This document shows positions 35,581-43,371 of a stretch of DNA of 64,000 bases, piece after piece. The position numbers and the translations under genes are program-made. The notes under the pieces were generated by a model that saw only the letters and a list, made by a program, of their open reading frames with translations, did not search any database and was not told the origin of the DNA. Source of the DNA: JBCBCP01 sp039817385. Its GTDB lineage: Bacteria > Pseudomonadota > Alphaproteobacteria > Rhodobacterales > Rhodobacteraceae. The first letter of the stretch is position 1. Each line of letters begins with the position of its first letter. The stretch lies in contig JBCBVY010000002.1 in NCBI GenBank assembly GCA_039817385.1, positions 434,001 to 498,000 of the forward strand, written 5' to 3'.

Positions 35581-36747
35581 CTACTCCATGTCCAAAGGCC
35601 GAAGCGCGCGGCGTCCGGCAATCAGGTCAGCCGTTGTTGCGGCCTCGGTGGTTCTTAAGTCTTCGGTTCGCGCGCCATCCACAAAGATTGGCGCAAGGCC
35701 CATCGCGCGGCGGGCATCCGTGGTGATCAGGCTCAGCCACGCGCCCATCGGCGGGTCGAGATGGGCGGCCAGATGTGCAAGGTGCAAGGCGGCCATCGGG
35801 TCGTGCTGGCCCGCAGGACAAAACGCGTCGCCCACATTGTCGGACGCCACGATGACGGGCAGACCCGCCGCGCGCAGCTCTTGCAGGCGGGTGAGGCCGC
35901 GGCGGTCAGGTGTGCCGGGGCCGCGCCCTTGCAGGTAAAGGTTGGTGGTGGGCAGGGCGCAGATGGTGATGCCCGCGCGGGCGCATTTGTCCGCGATGCG
36001 GGCGAAGTTGTCTGGCGCCTTGTCCATGAGCGCCACTGCGTGACCGCAGAGGATCGGCGCCTCGAACTGCATGTGAAGGGCCATGTCAGCGATGGCTTCC
36101 ACCCCGTCCATCGGCCCCAGCCCCTCGTCCACGTGGAAATCGAGCGGCGTGCCAAGCTCCGCTGCGGCGGTGAAGATCGCGGCGAGGCCCGCTTTGGTCT
36201 TCTCGTGCCCGAGGATGAAGGCGCCGGGCACGCCGCCGCGCAGGTGCGGGGTGACGGATTTGGCGAAGTCCTTGTCAGCCCATTGGTCGATCCCGATCAG
36301 GGCTGCGCGCTGCATCTCAAGGGGCGTGTCTAGGTCCGCTAAAACGGACCATGCCAACGGCGGCTCCGGCCCTTCGCCCCAGTCAACATGGCTGCGCAGG
36401 GCGGTGCAGCCTGCCTCCGTCGCCTCGGCCAGACCTTTCGTGGCCCGCGTGCGCAGGTCGTCTTCGGTCCAGTTGACCTTGTCGTCCCATTGCCGCGCGA
36501 TGGCTTGGCGCAGATCGCCGCCGACAGCGCCCAGCCGGTGGATCGTGTGGCACTTGTCGAGGTGGCAATGCGCTTCGCTCAGCGCGGGGATGATCATGCA
36601 CGGGCTGTCACCTGGGGCGCTTTGCGTCAGGCCTGCGACCCGCCCGTCGCGGATGATCAGATCACCGCGCAGGCAGTCTCCCTCCGGCGTGCCGCCAAAG
36701 CGGTCCGGATCGCGCAGCATGGCGCGGGGGATGCGCACGTCTTTCAT
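35581..36747 (-). CDS. Amidohydrolase, cytosine-deaminase-like
   Basis: A 388-aa metal-dependent hydrolase of the cytosine-deaminase/AtzC branch. Metal ligands: H60-x-H62 (AHCHLDK), a histidine in LDFHVDEG, another in CGHAVAL, and the aspartate in ASDNVGD. Family members deaminate cytosine, creatinine or N-alkyl ammelides. Overlaps the creatininase-like gene by 4 bp. Substrate probably a small N-heterocycle or amide (inference from family and neighbours). Confidence 0.85.
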   Translation of the reverse strand: MKDVRIPRAMLRDPDRFGGTPEGDCLRGDLIIRDGRVAGLTQSAPGDSPCMIIPALSEAHCHLDKCHTIHRLGAVGGDLRQAIARQWDDKVNWTEDDLRTRATKGLAEATEAGCTALRSHVDWGEGPEPPLAWSVLADLDTPLEMQRAALIGIDQWADKDFAKSVTPHLRGGVPGAFILGHEKTKAGLAAIFTAAAELGTPLDFHVDEGLGPMDGVEAIADMALHMQFEAPILCGHAVALMDKAPDNFARIADKCARAGITICALPTTNLYLQGRGPGTPDRRGLTRLQELRAAGLPVIVASDNVGDAFCPAGQHDPMAALHLAHLAAHLDPPMGAWLSLITTDARRAMGLAPIFVDGARTEDLRTTEAATTADLIAGRRALRPLDME

Positions 36748-37526
36748 CGGACTGCCAACTCGAAGGTCGCGAAATCAGCGAGGTAGCGGGCGAGGCCCTG
36801 TGCCGCCCGGTCCATCAGCGCCGCGCCTTTATCTGGGGTTGCGGCGGCCGCATTGCCGAGCGCGCCTTGGGCGTTCAGGTCTTCGATCACCCAGCCGGGG
36901 CGCGCGGGCTGGCCCGTCAGGCCGGTGAGGCGTCCTGCATCCTCCCAATCCTGCATCGCAGTGCGGAAGTCTTTCGCCTTGGCCATATCGACCCGATCCG
37001 AGCGCACGGCCAGCATGGCGGAGGTTTCAAAGTCCCCCGCGTGCAAGTCGTATGCCATCGCTTGTGCGTCAAACAGGTCGTCATATTTTGCAAAGGCGGA
37101 CCAGCTGGCATGCGCCACAATCAGCCCATGCGCGACGCGGGCGTCGCGCGCGGCCACTTCCAGCAGCGCAGTGTTACCACCATGTCCGTTCAGCATCAGC
37201 ACGCGGCGGACACCTGCACGGTGCAGCGATGCCATCATATCGCCCAGCACGGCCAGCAGGGTGTTCGCAGACAGCGACAGGGTGCCGGGATAGGCGTTAT
37301 GTTCGTTGCTCTTGGTCACACTCAGCGGTGGCAGGATCAGCACATTCTGATCTGCGCCCAGATGTGCAAGGCACCCCTGCGCCGCCGCCATCACCAGATC
37401 GCTGTCCACCGACAGCGGCAGGTGCGGGCCGTGCTGTTCTGTGGCGCCCAGGGGGAGCACCGCGACCAGATCCGGAGGAAGATTTGCGAGCGCGGGGCTT
37501 GCCTGATCCGCCCAATAGCCCTGCAT
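36744..37526 (-). CDS. Creatininase family protein
   Basis: A 260-aa protein from ATG 37526 (MQGYWADQAS), overlapping the amidotransferase stop (TGATG). The creatininase metal-site region LGATEQHGPHLPLSVDSDLV and the later NGHGGNTALL are intact. The family includes creatinine amidohydrolase and enzymes of riboflavin/F420 or mycofactocin metabolism. Together with the amidohydrolase it suggests ring opening of a cyclic amide. Confidence 0.88.
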   Translation of the reverse strand: MQGYWADQASPALANLPPDLVAVLPLGATEQHGPHLPLSVDSDLVMAAAQGCLAHLGADQNVLILPPLSVTKSNEHNAYPGTLSLSANTLLAVLGDMMASLHRAGVRRVLMLNGHGGNTALLEVAARDARVAHGLIVAHASWSAFAKYDDLFDAQAMAYDLHAGDFETSAMLAVRSDRVDMAKAKDFRTAMQDWEDAGRLTGLTGQPARPGWVIEDLNAQGALGNAAAATPDKGAALMDRAAQGLARYLADFATFELAVR

Positions 37527-38215
37527 CAGTCGGTGCCCCCGAACATGTCGTCCATCAGGGCGTAGAACCATTCGGCCTGCGCCCGGTCATGGGCCAGCAT
37601 CAGACGTTCCTGCGTCGCGGGGTCCTGGCAGCCGGGCTTGCCATAGGCGCTGTTGCCGACCTGCCAACGGCGGAAGCCTTCGATGGTCACCTCCGGGTGG
37701 AACTGCACGCCAAGTGCCTTGCCGTGTTGGAACGCTTGGTTGGGGTAAAGCGCGCTGCTGGCCAGATGCGTGGCCCCTTCGGGGATGTCGAACGTGTGCC
37801 AATGGGCTTGCGTAAAGTGCATCGGCCCCGGCAGGAAATCCGCGCCCGCTGCCGTTGGCGCGACCTCGTAATAGCCGAACTCATGGCTGTCCCCGCGCCC
37901 CCCGGCCCACGCGCCCAAAGCGCGGGCGAGCATTTGCGCGCCCTGGCAGATGCCGAGGAAGGGAAGGTTCGCAGCAAGGGCCGCGTCGATCACCCGGTAT
38001 TCTTCCTTTAGGAAGGTGTTCACTTCTTCGCTGTCCGCGTCGAACATGCCGCCGAACACGACGACGCCCGCGAGATCGGGCGTGATGTCTCCACATAGAT
38101 CGCCCTGAAACGGGCGCCTGATGTCGGCGGTGATCCCGTTTTGTACGCACCACGTGGTTACACGATCATCGGTGGGGCCTGCGCCGTGGCGCACGCAAAG
38201 CAGCCTTTTGGGCAT
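37526..38215 (-). CDS. Class I glutamine amidotransferase-like protein
   Basis: A 229-aa protein from ATG 38215, with GGAGG about 6 bp upstream favouring this start. The catalytic cysteine is C90 in LGICQGAQML and the histidine-glutamate pair lies in VQFHPEVTIEG, a complete triad. Similar proteins (GATase1, PF00117) accompany amide-bond forming or cleaving enzymes such as those of gamma-glutamyl pathways. First gene of the minus-strand operon; divergent from the RidA-like gene with a 103-bp gap. Confidence 0.87.
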   Translation of the reverse strand: MPKRLLCVRHGAGPTDDRVTTWCVQNGITADIRRPFQGDLCGDITPDLAGVVVFGGMFDADSEEVNTFLKEEYRVIDAALAANLPFLGICQGAQMLARALGAWAGGRGDSHEFGYYEVAPTAAGADFLPGPMHFTQAHWHTFDIPEGATHLASSALYPNQAFQHGKALGVQFHPEVTIEGFRRWQVGNSAYGKPGCQDPATQERLMLAHDRAQAEWFYALMDDMFGGTD

Positions 38216-38318
38216 CGCTTCCTCCATCGGAAAGGATGTGAATAAAGGCCCTTTAGACTCTGTGCCAGAGAGTATTCTCAGCCTTTCAAATTCCCGCCGC
38301 TTGCGCAAGGGTGGCGCT

Positions 38319-38705
38319 ATGAAAGCCCTGAACCCGCCCAACATCGCGCCGCCCTTTGCCCGCTATTCGCACGGGATCGAACTGCCGCCCGGCGCGCGGA
38401 TCGTGCGCACATCAGGGCAGCTGGGGCTGACGGCGGACGGGTCGGTGCCCGAGGGGGCGGCAGAGCAGGCGGCGATCTGTTTCGGCAACATCGCGGCGAT
38501 TCTGGCGGAGGCTGGGATGGGACCGGGACACGTCTGCCACCTGAACGCCTTTGTCACGGACCGAGCGCATATGGCCGGGTACATGGCGGCGCGGGACGCG
38601 TTTCTGGCGGAGGCGGTGGTGCTGCCTTCGTCCACGCTGATGATCGTGTCGGGCTTCACCCGGCCCGAATTCGTGGTCGAGGTGGAAGCGTGGGCGGCTG
38701 GGTAG
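38319..38705 (+). CDS. RidA/YjgF family protein
   Basis: A 128-aa protein from ATG 38319 (MKALNPPN). The fold is recognisable (SGQLGLTADGSVPEG, LNAFVTDRAHMAGYMAARDAFL, VVEVEAWA), but the imine-hydrolysing arginine of canonical RidA, expected where LPSSTLMIV stands, is replaced by serine. It is therefore a non-canonical Rid paralogue, often found with nitrogen-compound degradation. Divergent from the amidotransferase operon, consistent with a linked role. Confidence 0.87.
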   Translation: MKALNPPNIAPPFARYSHGIELPPGARIVRTSGQLGLTADGSVPEGAAEQAAICFGNIAAILAEAGMGPGHVCHLNAFVTDRAHMAGYMAARDAFLAEAVVLPSSTLMIVSGFTRPEFVVEVEAWAAG

Positions 38706-38810
38706 GCAATCCTTGAAGGATTGCAGCGGGCCAAATCTTTAAGATTTGGGGCCTTCCGATCCTTCAAAGGATCGGGCCGCTTCGAACAGCGATGCCAATC
38801 TTTCGGCATC
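38706..38810. repeat. Run of three perfect palindromes plus a fourth short one
   Basis: GCAATCCTT-G-AAGGATTGC (38706-38724), CCAAATCTT-T-AAGATTTGG (38731-38749) and CCGATCCTT-CA-AAGGATCGG (38756-38775) follow each other closely; GATGCC/GGCATC (38791-38810) adds a fourth. All three main stems close on CTT/AAG. The block begins at the RidA stop and runs into the last codons of the convergent DUF2783 gene. Confidence 0.85.
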
Positions 38811-38948
38811 GCCAATCTCGTTCATCATCATGAGGATCAGGCGGGCGTTGAGCGAATGGCTTTCTGCTTCATTCAGCCCCTCATGTGCCTGCATCAGGGC
38901 AGCATAGATCGCGTCGCCCTCGGCGCCCATATTGTCTTCAAGGGTCAT
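38739..38948 (-). CDS. DUF2783 domain protein
   Basis: A 69-aa protein from ATG 38948, overlapping the monooxygenase stop (ATGA). The segment NMGAEGDAIYAALMQAHEGLNE and LNARLILMMMNEIGD are characteristic of DUF2783, a small helical family of unknown role usually encoded right after a flavin monooxygenase. Its last codons are made of palindromic repeat sequence (38739-38775), so the C-terminus EAARSFEGSEGPKS may be strain-variable. Confidence 0.85.
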   Translation of the reverse strand: MTLEDNMGAEGDAIYAALMQAHEGLNEAESHSLNARLILMMMNEIGDAERLASLFEAARSFEGSEGPKS

Positions 38949-40483
38949 AGCGCGCCTCCTGCTTTGGCGTAGGCCGCTGTGATCGCCTCCGCATCCGCCG
39001 TGTCGAACGCCGCGGCGATGTGCCCGTCGGGGCGAATGAGGTAGCCGCAATCGGTCCCATAGCGCGCACGCAGGGGGCCATCCGGTTTTGCGATGTGCAG
39101 GGTTTCGATATCCGTCTCGGCGACGAAATCGCCCAAGGTCAGCAGGACAAAGCGCCCCTGCACCGCCTCGATCAGCCAGCCATTGCCCAGCGGCGCGTCG
39201 ATCACCACCTGACCGACTAGGGGGTGATCGCCGCTTTGCAGGCTCAACCCAGCAAGCGAGCAAGGCTGGGACAAGCGGCCCGAGTTAATTAGCTTGCGGG
39301 CAAAAGGGTGGTCCGCGGCAAGGCGCAACACTTCGTTGCGGAACATCGCCTCTGTGGGCGATTTCGGTGTCATGAAATTCGTCGCACGCGAGGAGTTGAG
39401 GATGTTTTCCGCCGAGCCATGCGCGCGCTCTTCCTGGTAGGTTTCCAGCAGGGCCTCTGGTGCGCCGTGCAGCACCGCGGCCAGTTTCCAGCCGAGGTTG
39501 TCGACGTCCTGAATGCCCCCGTTGCCGCCACGCGCGCCAAAGGGTGAGACGACATGCGCGCTGTCACCAACAAAGACCACGCGGCCATGCACAAAGCGGT
39601 CGAGCTTCGCGCAGCGGAACTTGTAGACGCTCATCCAGTCGAGCCGGAAAGGCACGTCGCCGATGATCGCCTTGATCCGCGGGATAACCTTTTCCTCTGT
39701 TGCCTCTTCCTTCGGGTCCGTCTCTGGCCCCAGTTGCAGGTCGATGCGGTAGATGTTGTCGGGCTGCTTGTGCAGCAGCGCGGACTGGCCTTTGTGAAAG
39801 GGTGGGGCGAACCAGAACCAGCGTTCGGGATCGTCCGTTTCAAACGGGCTTTGGGGCAGTTCCACATCGACAATGAGGAAGTGTTCTTCGAAGGTCTGAC
39901 CTTCAAAGGGCAGCTCCATACGTTTGCGTGTGGGCGACCCCGCGCCTTCGCAGGCGAGGTAGTATTCCGCCTCAAGCGTGTAGGAGCCGTCTGGCGTTTC
40001 CACGTCAATCTCGACATGGGTGCTGTGATCCCGGTGGGCGGTGACCTTGTTCAGGAACCGCAGGTCAACGCCCAGCTCCTGCGCGCGCTCCACGAGGTAT
40101 TGTTCGACGTAATATTGCTGCAGGTTGATGAAGGCGGGGTATTTGTGGCCGTCCTCGGGCAACAGATCAAAGCTGTAGACTTCGTCCGCGCCGTGGAAAA
40201 GGCGACCGACCTTCCAGGTCACGCCCTTGTCGAGCATCCGTGTCCCAACACCAAGCCGGTCAAAGATCTCCAGCGTCCGCTTGGCCCAGCAGATCGCGCG
40301 GGAGCCGACGGAGACAACGTTGTTGTCATCCAGCACCACCGTTTTGACGCCGCGCTGCGCGAGGTCGATGGCCATCGCGAGGCCAATGGGGCCTGCACCG
40401 ACGATCACGGCCGGGTGGCGCGGTTCGGCCTCGGTCAGGCCGGGCGGGGCCGTGTAAGGGAAAGGGGCGTAATCATAGGCCAT
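38945..40483 (-). CDS. FAD-dependent aromatic monooxygenase (MhpA/PobA-like)
   Basis: A 512-aa flavoprotein hydroxylase. GxGxxG is seen as VGAGPIGLAMAIDLA (about residue 27-41), and the GD motif as VVFVGDSAHVVSPFGARGGNGG near residue 306. Members hydroxylate phenolic rings using NAD(P)H and O2. Placement with hmgA and fahA suggests a step forming or diverting homogentisate, for example 3-hydroxyphenylacetate 6-hydroxylation (inference). The start overlaps the small membrane gene by 11 bp. Confidence 0.88.
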   Translation of the reverse strand: MAYDYAPFPYTAPPGLTEAEPRHPAVIVGAGPIGLAMAIDLAQRGVKTVVLDDNNVVSVGSRAICWAKRTLEIFDRLGVGTRMLDKGVTWKVGRLFHGADEVYSFDLLPEDGHKYPAFINLQQYYVEQYLVERAQELGVDLRFLNKVTAHRDHSTHVEIDVETPDGSYTLEAEYYLACEGAGSPTRKRMELPFEGQTFEEHFLIVDVELPQSPFETDDPERWFWFAPPFHKGQSALLHKQPDNIYRIDLQLGPETDPKEEATEEKVIPRIKAIIGDVPFRLDWMSVYKFRCAKLDRFVHGRVVFVGDSAHVVSPFGARGGNGGIQDVDNLGWKLAAVLHGAPEALLETYQEERAHGSAENILNSSRATNFMTPKSPTEAMFRNEVLRLAADHPFARKLINSGRLSQPCSLAGLSLQSGDHPLVGQVVIDAPLGNGWLIEAVQGRFVLLTLGDFVAETDIETLHIAKPDGPLRARYGTDCGYLIRPDGHIAAAFDTADAEAITAAYAKAGGAL

Positions 40484-40694
40484 CGTCGGGGTAGTCCTTT
40501 CTGATCAGCTTGAGGAGCGTCAAGACGAGCGTGCCGCCAAAGAACACAGTGGAAATGCCAATCGCTTCCCATCCCGCAGCCCCGATCGGCAGACCGCGAT
40601 ACAGCAAGGTACCGATCATCAGCGCCAGCCCGGCAACGGAGAATATCAGCCGGAACATCAGGTCTTTGCGGGTCGGGCCGAATTTGTTGGTCAT
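40473..40694 (-). CDS. Small two-helix membrane protein
   Basis: A 73-aa protein with two likely helices (about 13-32 and 40-62). No family recognised. ATG 40694 overlaps the upstream gene stop (ATGA) and its end overlaps the monooxygenase start by 11 bp, so it sits within an unbroken set of overlapping reading frames, which supports its being real. Confidence 0.65.
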   Translation of the reverse strand: MTNKFGPTRKDLMFRLIFSVAGLALMIGTLLYRGLPIGAAGWEAIGISTVFFGGTLVLTLLKLIRKDYPDDGL

Positions 40695-41035
40695 CGGGCA
40701 GCTCCAATTGCTTCACGGCCGGTTTGGGCGACCAAAACAAATTCGGCGGTAATCGCCAGTCCAAGCACAATGGCCGCTGTAACCAAAGTGGTCAGCGCAA
40801 TCATAAAGACGCGGCCAGCTTTGGTGCGCGTGTATTGGATTTGCGTCTGCAAGTTCTCGTTAATCTGCTGCAACGAACGCTCAGAAAAAGGAGCGGCGTT
40901 TACCGAACTATCGAGGCGCGATTTGACGATCCCAACCAATCCAAGTGCCCAGACGACGCAAAATGACCCAAGAACCACTGCAAAAGCAGTGATCTGCACC
41001 ACAAAGATGGTCTTGTGCAGCCCCTCCCAGATCAC
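40691..41035 (-). CDS. Small membrane protein, two helices
   Basis: A 114-aa protein; GTG 41035 (V-IWEGLHKTIF) overlaps the MBL stop and has GGAGG about 10 bp upstream, whereas GTG 41053 lies further inside the MBL gene. Helices at about 8-30 and 80-105 flank a charged stretch, RLDSSVNAAPFSERSLQQINENLQ. No family recognised. Part of the homogentisate operon by position; possibly a partner of the following 73-aa protein. Confidence 0.6.
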   Translation of the reverse strand: MIWEGLHKTIFVVQITAFAVVLGSFCVVWALGLVGIVKSRLDSSVNAAPFSERSLQQINENLQTQIQYTRTKAGRVFMIALTTLVTAAIVLGLAITAEFVLVAQTGREAIGAAR

Positions 41036-41982
41036 CCCTGTAGCGCCTCCCACATCTCCTTGTCGCGCTGGGCCGTCCAGATGCGCGGGGTGTCGATGCC
41101 CATGGCTTCGTCATAGGCGCGCGCGACGTTGAACGGCAGGCAATGTTCGTAGATGGCGTAGTCCGAGAACTTCGGATCGCATTCGGCGCGCACAGCGTCC
41201 CATGCTTCCTTAAGGTCACCGCCACGCGCCGCGACCTTCGCGGCAGGGCGGTAGGTGGAGGCGACGAAATCGGCGGTGTTGTCCAGCGCGGCGTTCACCA
41301 TGTCCTTGCCTTGCAGCGCGTCGCCGCGGCCCGGGGCAATGGCGTCCAGATCAAAGGTGCGGATGCGTCTCAAGGTTTGCGGCCAGTCCTTCAGATGCCC
41401 GTCGCCGCAGTAGCAGGCCGAGTGGTATTCGACGATATCGCCGGTGAACATGACGTTTTGATCGGGCACGTGGATCACTGCATCCCCCGCCGTATGGGCG
41501 CGGCCCAGCTGCATGATGTCGACCCGGCGCTTGCCGAGGTAGACGCTCATCTTGCCTGAAAACGTCGTGGTGGGCCAGGTGAGGCCGGGGATGCTTTCAT
41601 GGCCCTGGAACAGGCGCGGAAAGCGGTCAAACTCGCTGTCCCAGTCCTCCTGCCCGCGCTCGGCGACCATTGCGCGGGCGGCGTCCGACATGATGATCTG
41701 CGGGGCGTTATAGGCCGACGCGCCAAGGACGCGCACGGCATGGTAATGGGTGAGGACAAGGTGGCTGATCGGCTTGTCGGTGACCTCGCGCACCTTCTCG
41801 ATCACCTTGTGGGCGAGGCGGGGGGTCGCCTGCGCCTCGATGATCATGACGCTGTCATCGCCGATGATGACGCCCGAGTTCGGATCGCCCTCCGCGGTGA
41901 AGGCCCAGAGCCCCGCGCCGATCTCGTCGAAGGTGATGGTTTTCTCAAGCATGTCCCCTTGGGACGCGAAGGCCTTTGCCAT
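41032..41982 (-). CDS. MBL-fold hydrolase with degenerate metal motif
   Basis: A 316-aa metallo-beta-lactamase-fold protein from ATG 41982 (MAKAFASQGD). The usual HxHxDH is HYHAVR (residues 79-84), losing the aspartate and the third histidine. Later features (HTAGDAVIHV, VMFTGDIVEYHS) remain. This could bind one metal or none. Located in the homogentisate gene cluster between fahA and the small membrane genes, so a role with an aromatic acid intermediate is plausible but unproven. Confidence 0.85.
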   Translation of the reverse strand: MAKAFASQGDMLEKTITFDEIGAGLWAFTAEGDPNSGVIIGDDSVMIIEAQATPRLAHKVIEKVREVTDKPISHLVLTHYHAVRVLGASAYNAPQIIMSDAARAMVAERGQEDWDSEFDRFPRLFQGHESIPGLTWPTTTFSGKMSVYLGKRRVDIMQLGRAHTAGDAVIHVPDQNVMFTGDIVEYHSACYCGDGHLKDWPQTLRRIRTFDLDAIAPGRGDALQGKDMVNAALDNTADFVASTYRPAAKVAARGGDLKEAWDAVRAECDPKFSDYAIYEHCLPFNVARAYDEAMGIDTPRIWTAQRDKEMWEALQG

Positions 41983-42010
41983 TTTTGTTTTCCCTGTTGT
42001 TGGCGGCGGA

Positions 42011-42057
42011 GTGGGGGCCAGCCCCCACACCCCCGGGATATTTGAGACCCAAAGAAG
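42011..42057. repeat. Dispersed GC-rich palindrome plus GATATTT tail
   Basis: GTGGGGGC-CA-GCCCCCAC (42011-42028), followed by ACCCCCGGGATATTTGAG and CCAAAGAAG. Relative of the element at 10194-10245. It is located between fahA end and the MBL start. Confidence 0.7.
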
Positions 42058-42060
42058 GGC

Positions 42061-43317
42061 TTAGCGTTTGTAAGGGTCGTCAAGGGCAGGAAGGACTTTG
42101 CCCACGCAGTTTCCGAAGCCGATGCGGTAGCCGTCGCCTTGCGCGTGGCCGTGCAGGCCGAGTGTGTCGCCGTCCTCGATAAAGCTGCGTGTCTCGCCGG
42201 TGTCGAGTGTTATGGGTTCCTTGCCGCCCCAGCTGAGTTCGAGCAGCGCGCCGCGCTGGTGTTTCTCAGCGCCGGAGATGGTGCCGGAGCCGAGCAGATC
42301 ACCGGGGTTCATCGGGCAGCCGGAGGTGGAATGGTGCGCCAGTTGCTGAGCGGAGGAGTAGTACATTTCGTTGTAATTGGTCTGCGCGATGGTTGTCGCG
42401 GCCTTCCCCTCGGGCGCTAGCGTGATGCTCAGGTCGATATCGTAGAGCATCGGGCCGGTGTCCTTGAGGTGGTCCAGCAGGTCGAATTCCCGCTCCGGCG
42501 TGGTGGAACGGAACGGCTCAAGCGCGGCCTTCGTCACGATCCACGGGCTGATCGAGGTGGCGGTTGCCTTGGCCTGGAAGGGGCCGAGCGGTTGGTACTC
42601 CCACGCCTGAATGTCGCGCGCGGACCAGTCGTTCAGCAGGACGTAGCCGAAGATATTGGCATCTGCCTCGTCCACGGTGATTGGGCCGTCTGAAGCGGTG
42701 CCGACAATCGCGCCCATCTCCAGCTCAATGTCGAAGCGCTGGGAGGGGGCAAAGCGGGGCATGTCGTCGTTCGGCCCCTTGAGCTGACCCCACGGGCGGC
42801 GGATTTCCGTGCCGGACACGACAACAGAGGACGCCCGCCCGTTATAGCCGATGGGCAGGTGCAGCCAGTTCGGCGGCAGGGCGTTTTCGGGGCCGCGGAA
42901 CATGGTGCCCACATTGGTCGCGTGATGACGCCCGGCGTAGAAATCGGTGAATTCAGAGACGACGAAGGGAAGGTGCATCTGCGCGCCCGCCATCGGGACC
43001 AAGAGCGGCGCGACGCGTGCCCGCTCTGCGCTGCCTTCCGCCAGCAGGGACGTTAGCCGCGCGCGCAGGGCGGCCCAGACGGCGGGGCCTTCCTCCATCA
43101 GCTCGTTCCAGAAGGGCACGTCAAAGAGCGGGTGATCAGTGAGTTCGATCACGCCGGTCTCTTCGGCTTCCATCATGTCGAGGATCATGTCCCCGATGGC
43201 CACGCCGCAGCGGGCGTCGCGGTCTTCGGTCGAAAAGACGCCGTAGGGCAGGTTGTTCAGCGGAAAGTCGGCATCTGCGCTGTTGGCGCTGTCGACCCAG
43301 GATTTCATCAAAGGCAT
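42061..43317 (-). CDS. fahA: Fumarylacetoacetase
   Basis: A 418-aa enzyme from ATG 43317 (MPLMKSWVDSAN); ATG 43308 is a possible alternative. Family segments: GVFSTEDR, DFYAGRHHATNVGTMFRG with the metal ligands, LVEIGTASDGPITVDEAD-like core (VGTASDGPITV) and WGGKEPITLD. It hydrolyses fumarylacetoacetate to fumarate and acetoacetate, the last step of homogentisate breakdown. A GGTGGGT repeat lies between it and hmgA. Confidence 0.95.
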   Translation of the reverse strand: MPLMKSWVDSANSADADFPLNNLPYGVFSTEDRDARCGVAIGDMILDMMEAEETGVIELTDHPLFDVPFWNELMEEGPAVWAALRARLTSLLAEGSAERARVAPLLVPMAGAQMHLPFVVSEFTDFYAGRHHATNVGTMFRGPENALPPNWLHLPIGYNGRASSVVVSGTEIRRPWGQLKGPNDDMPRFAPSQRFDIELEMGAIVGTASDGPITVDEADANIFGYVLLNDWSARDIQAWEYQPLGPFQAKATATSISPWIVTKAALEPFRSTTPEREFDLLDHLKDTGPMLYDIDLSITLAPEGKAATTIAQTNYNEMYYSSAQQLAHHSTSGCPMNPGDLLGSGTISGAEKHQRGALLELSWGGKEPITLDTGETRSFIEDGDTLGLHGHAQGDGYRIGFGNCVGKVLPALDDPYKR

Positions 43318-43340
43318 CTGTCGTCTTTCGTCGTGGGGGC

Positions 43341-43364
43341 GGTGGGTTGGCACCCACCCTACGC
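43341..43364. repeat. Dispersed GGTGGGT..ACCCACCCTACGC element
   Basis: GGTGGGT-TGGC-ACCCACC followed by CTACGC, 7 bp after the hmgA stop on the minus strand. Same core as 8723-8778 and 54687-54710. Confidence 0.75.
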
Positions 43365-43371
43365 ATTGCGG

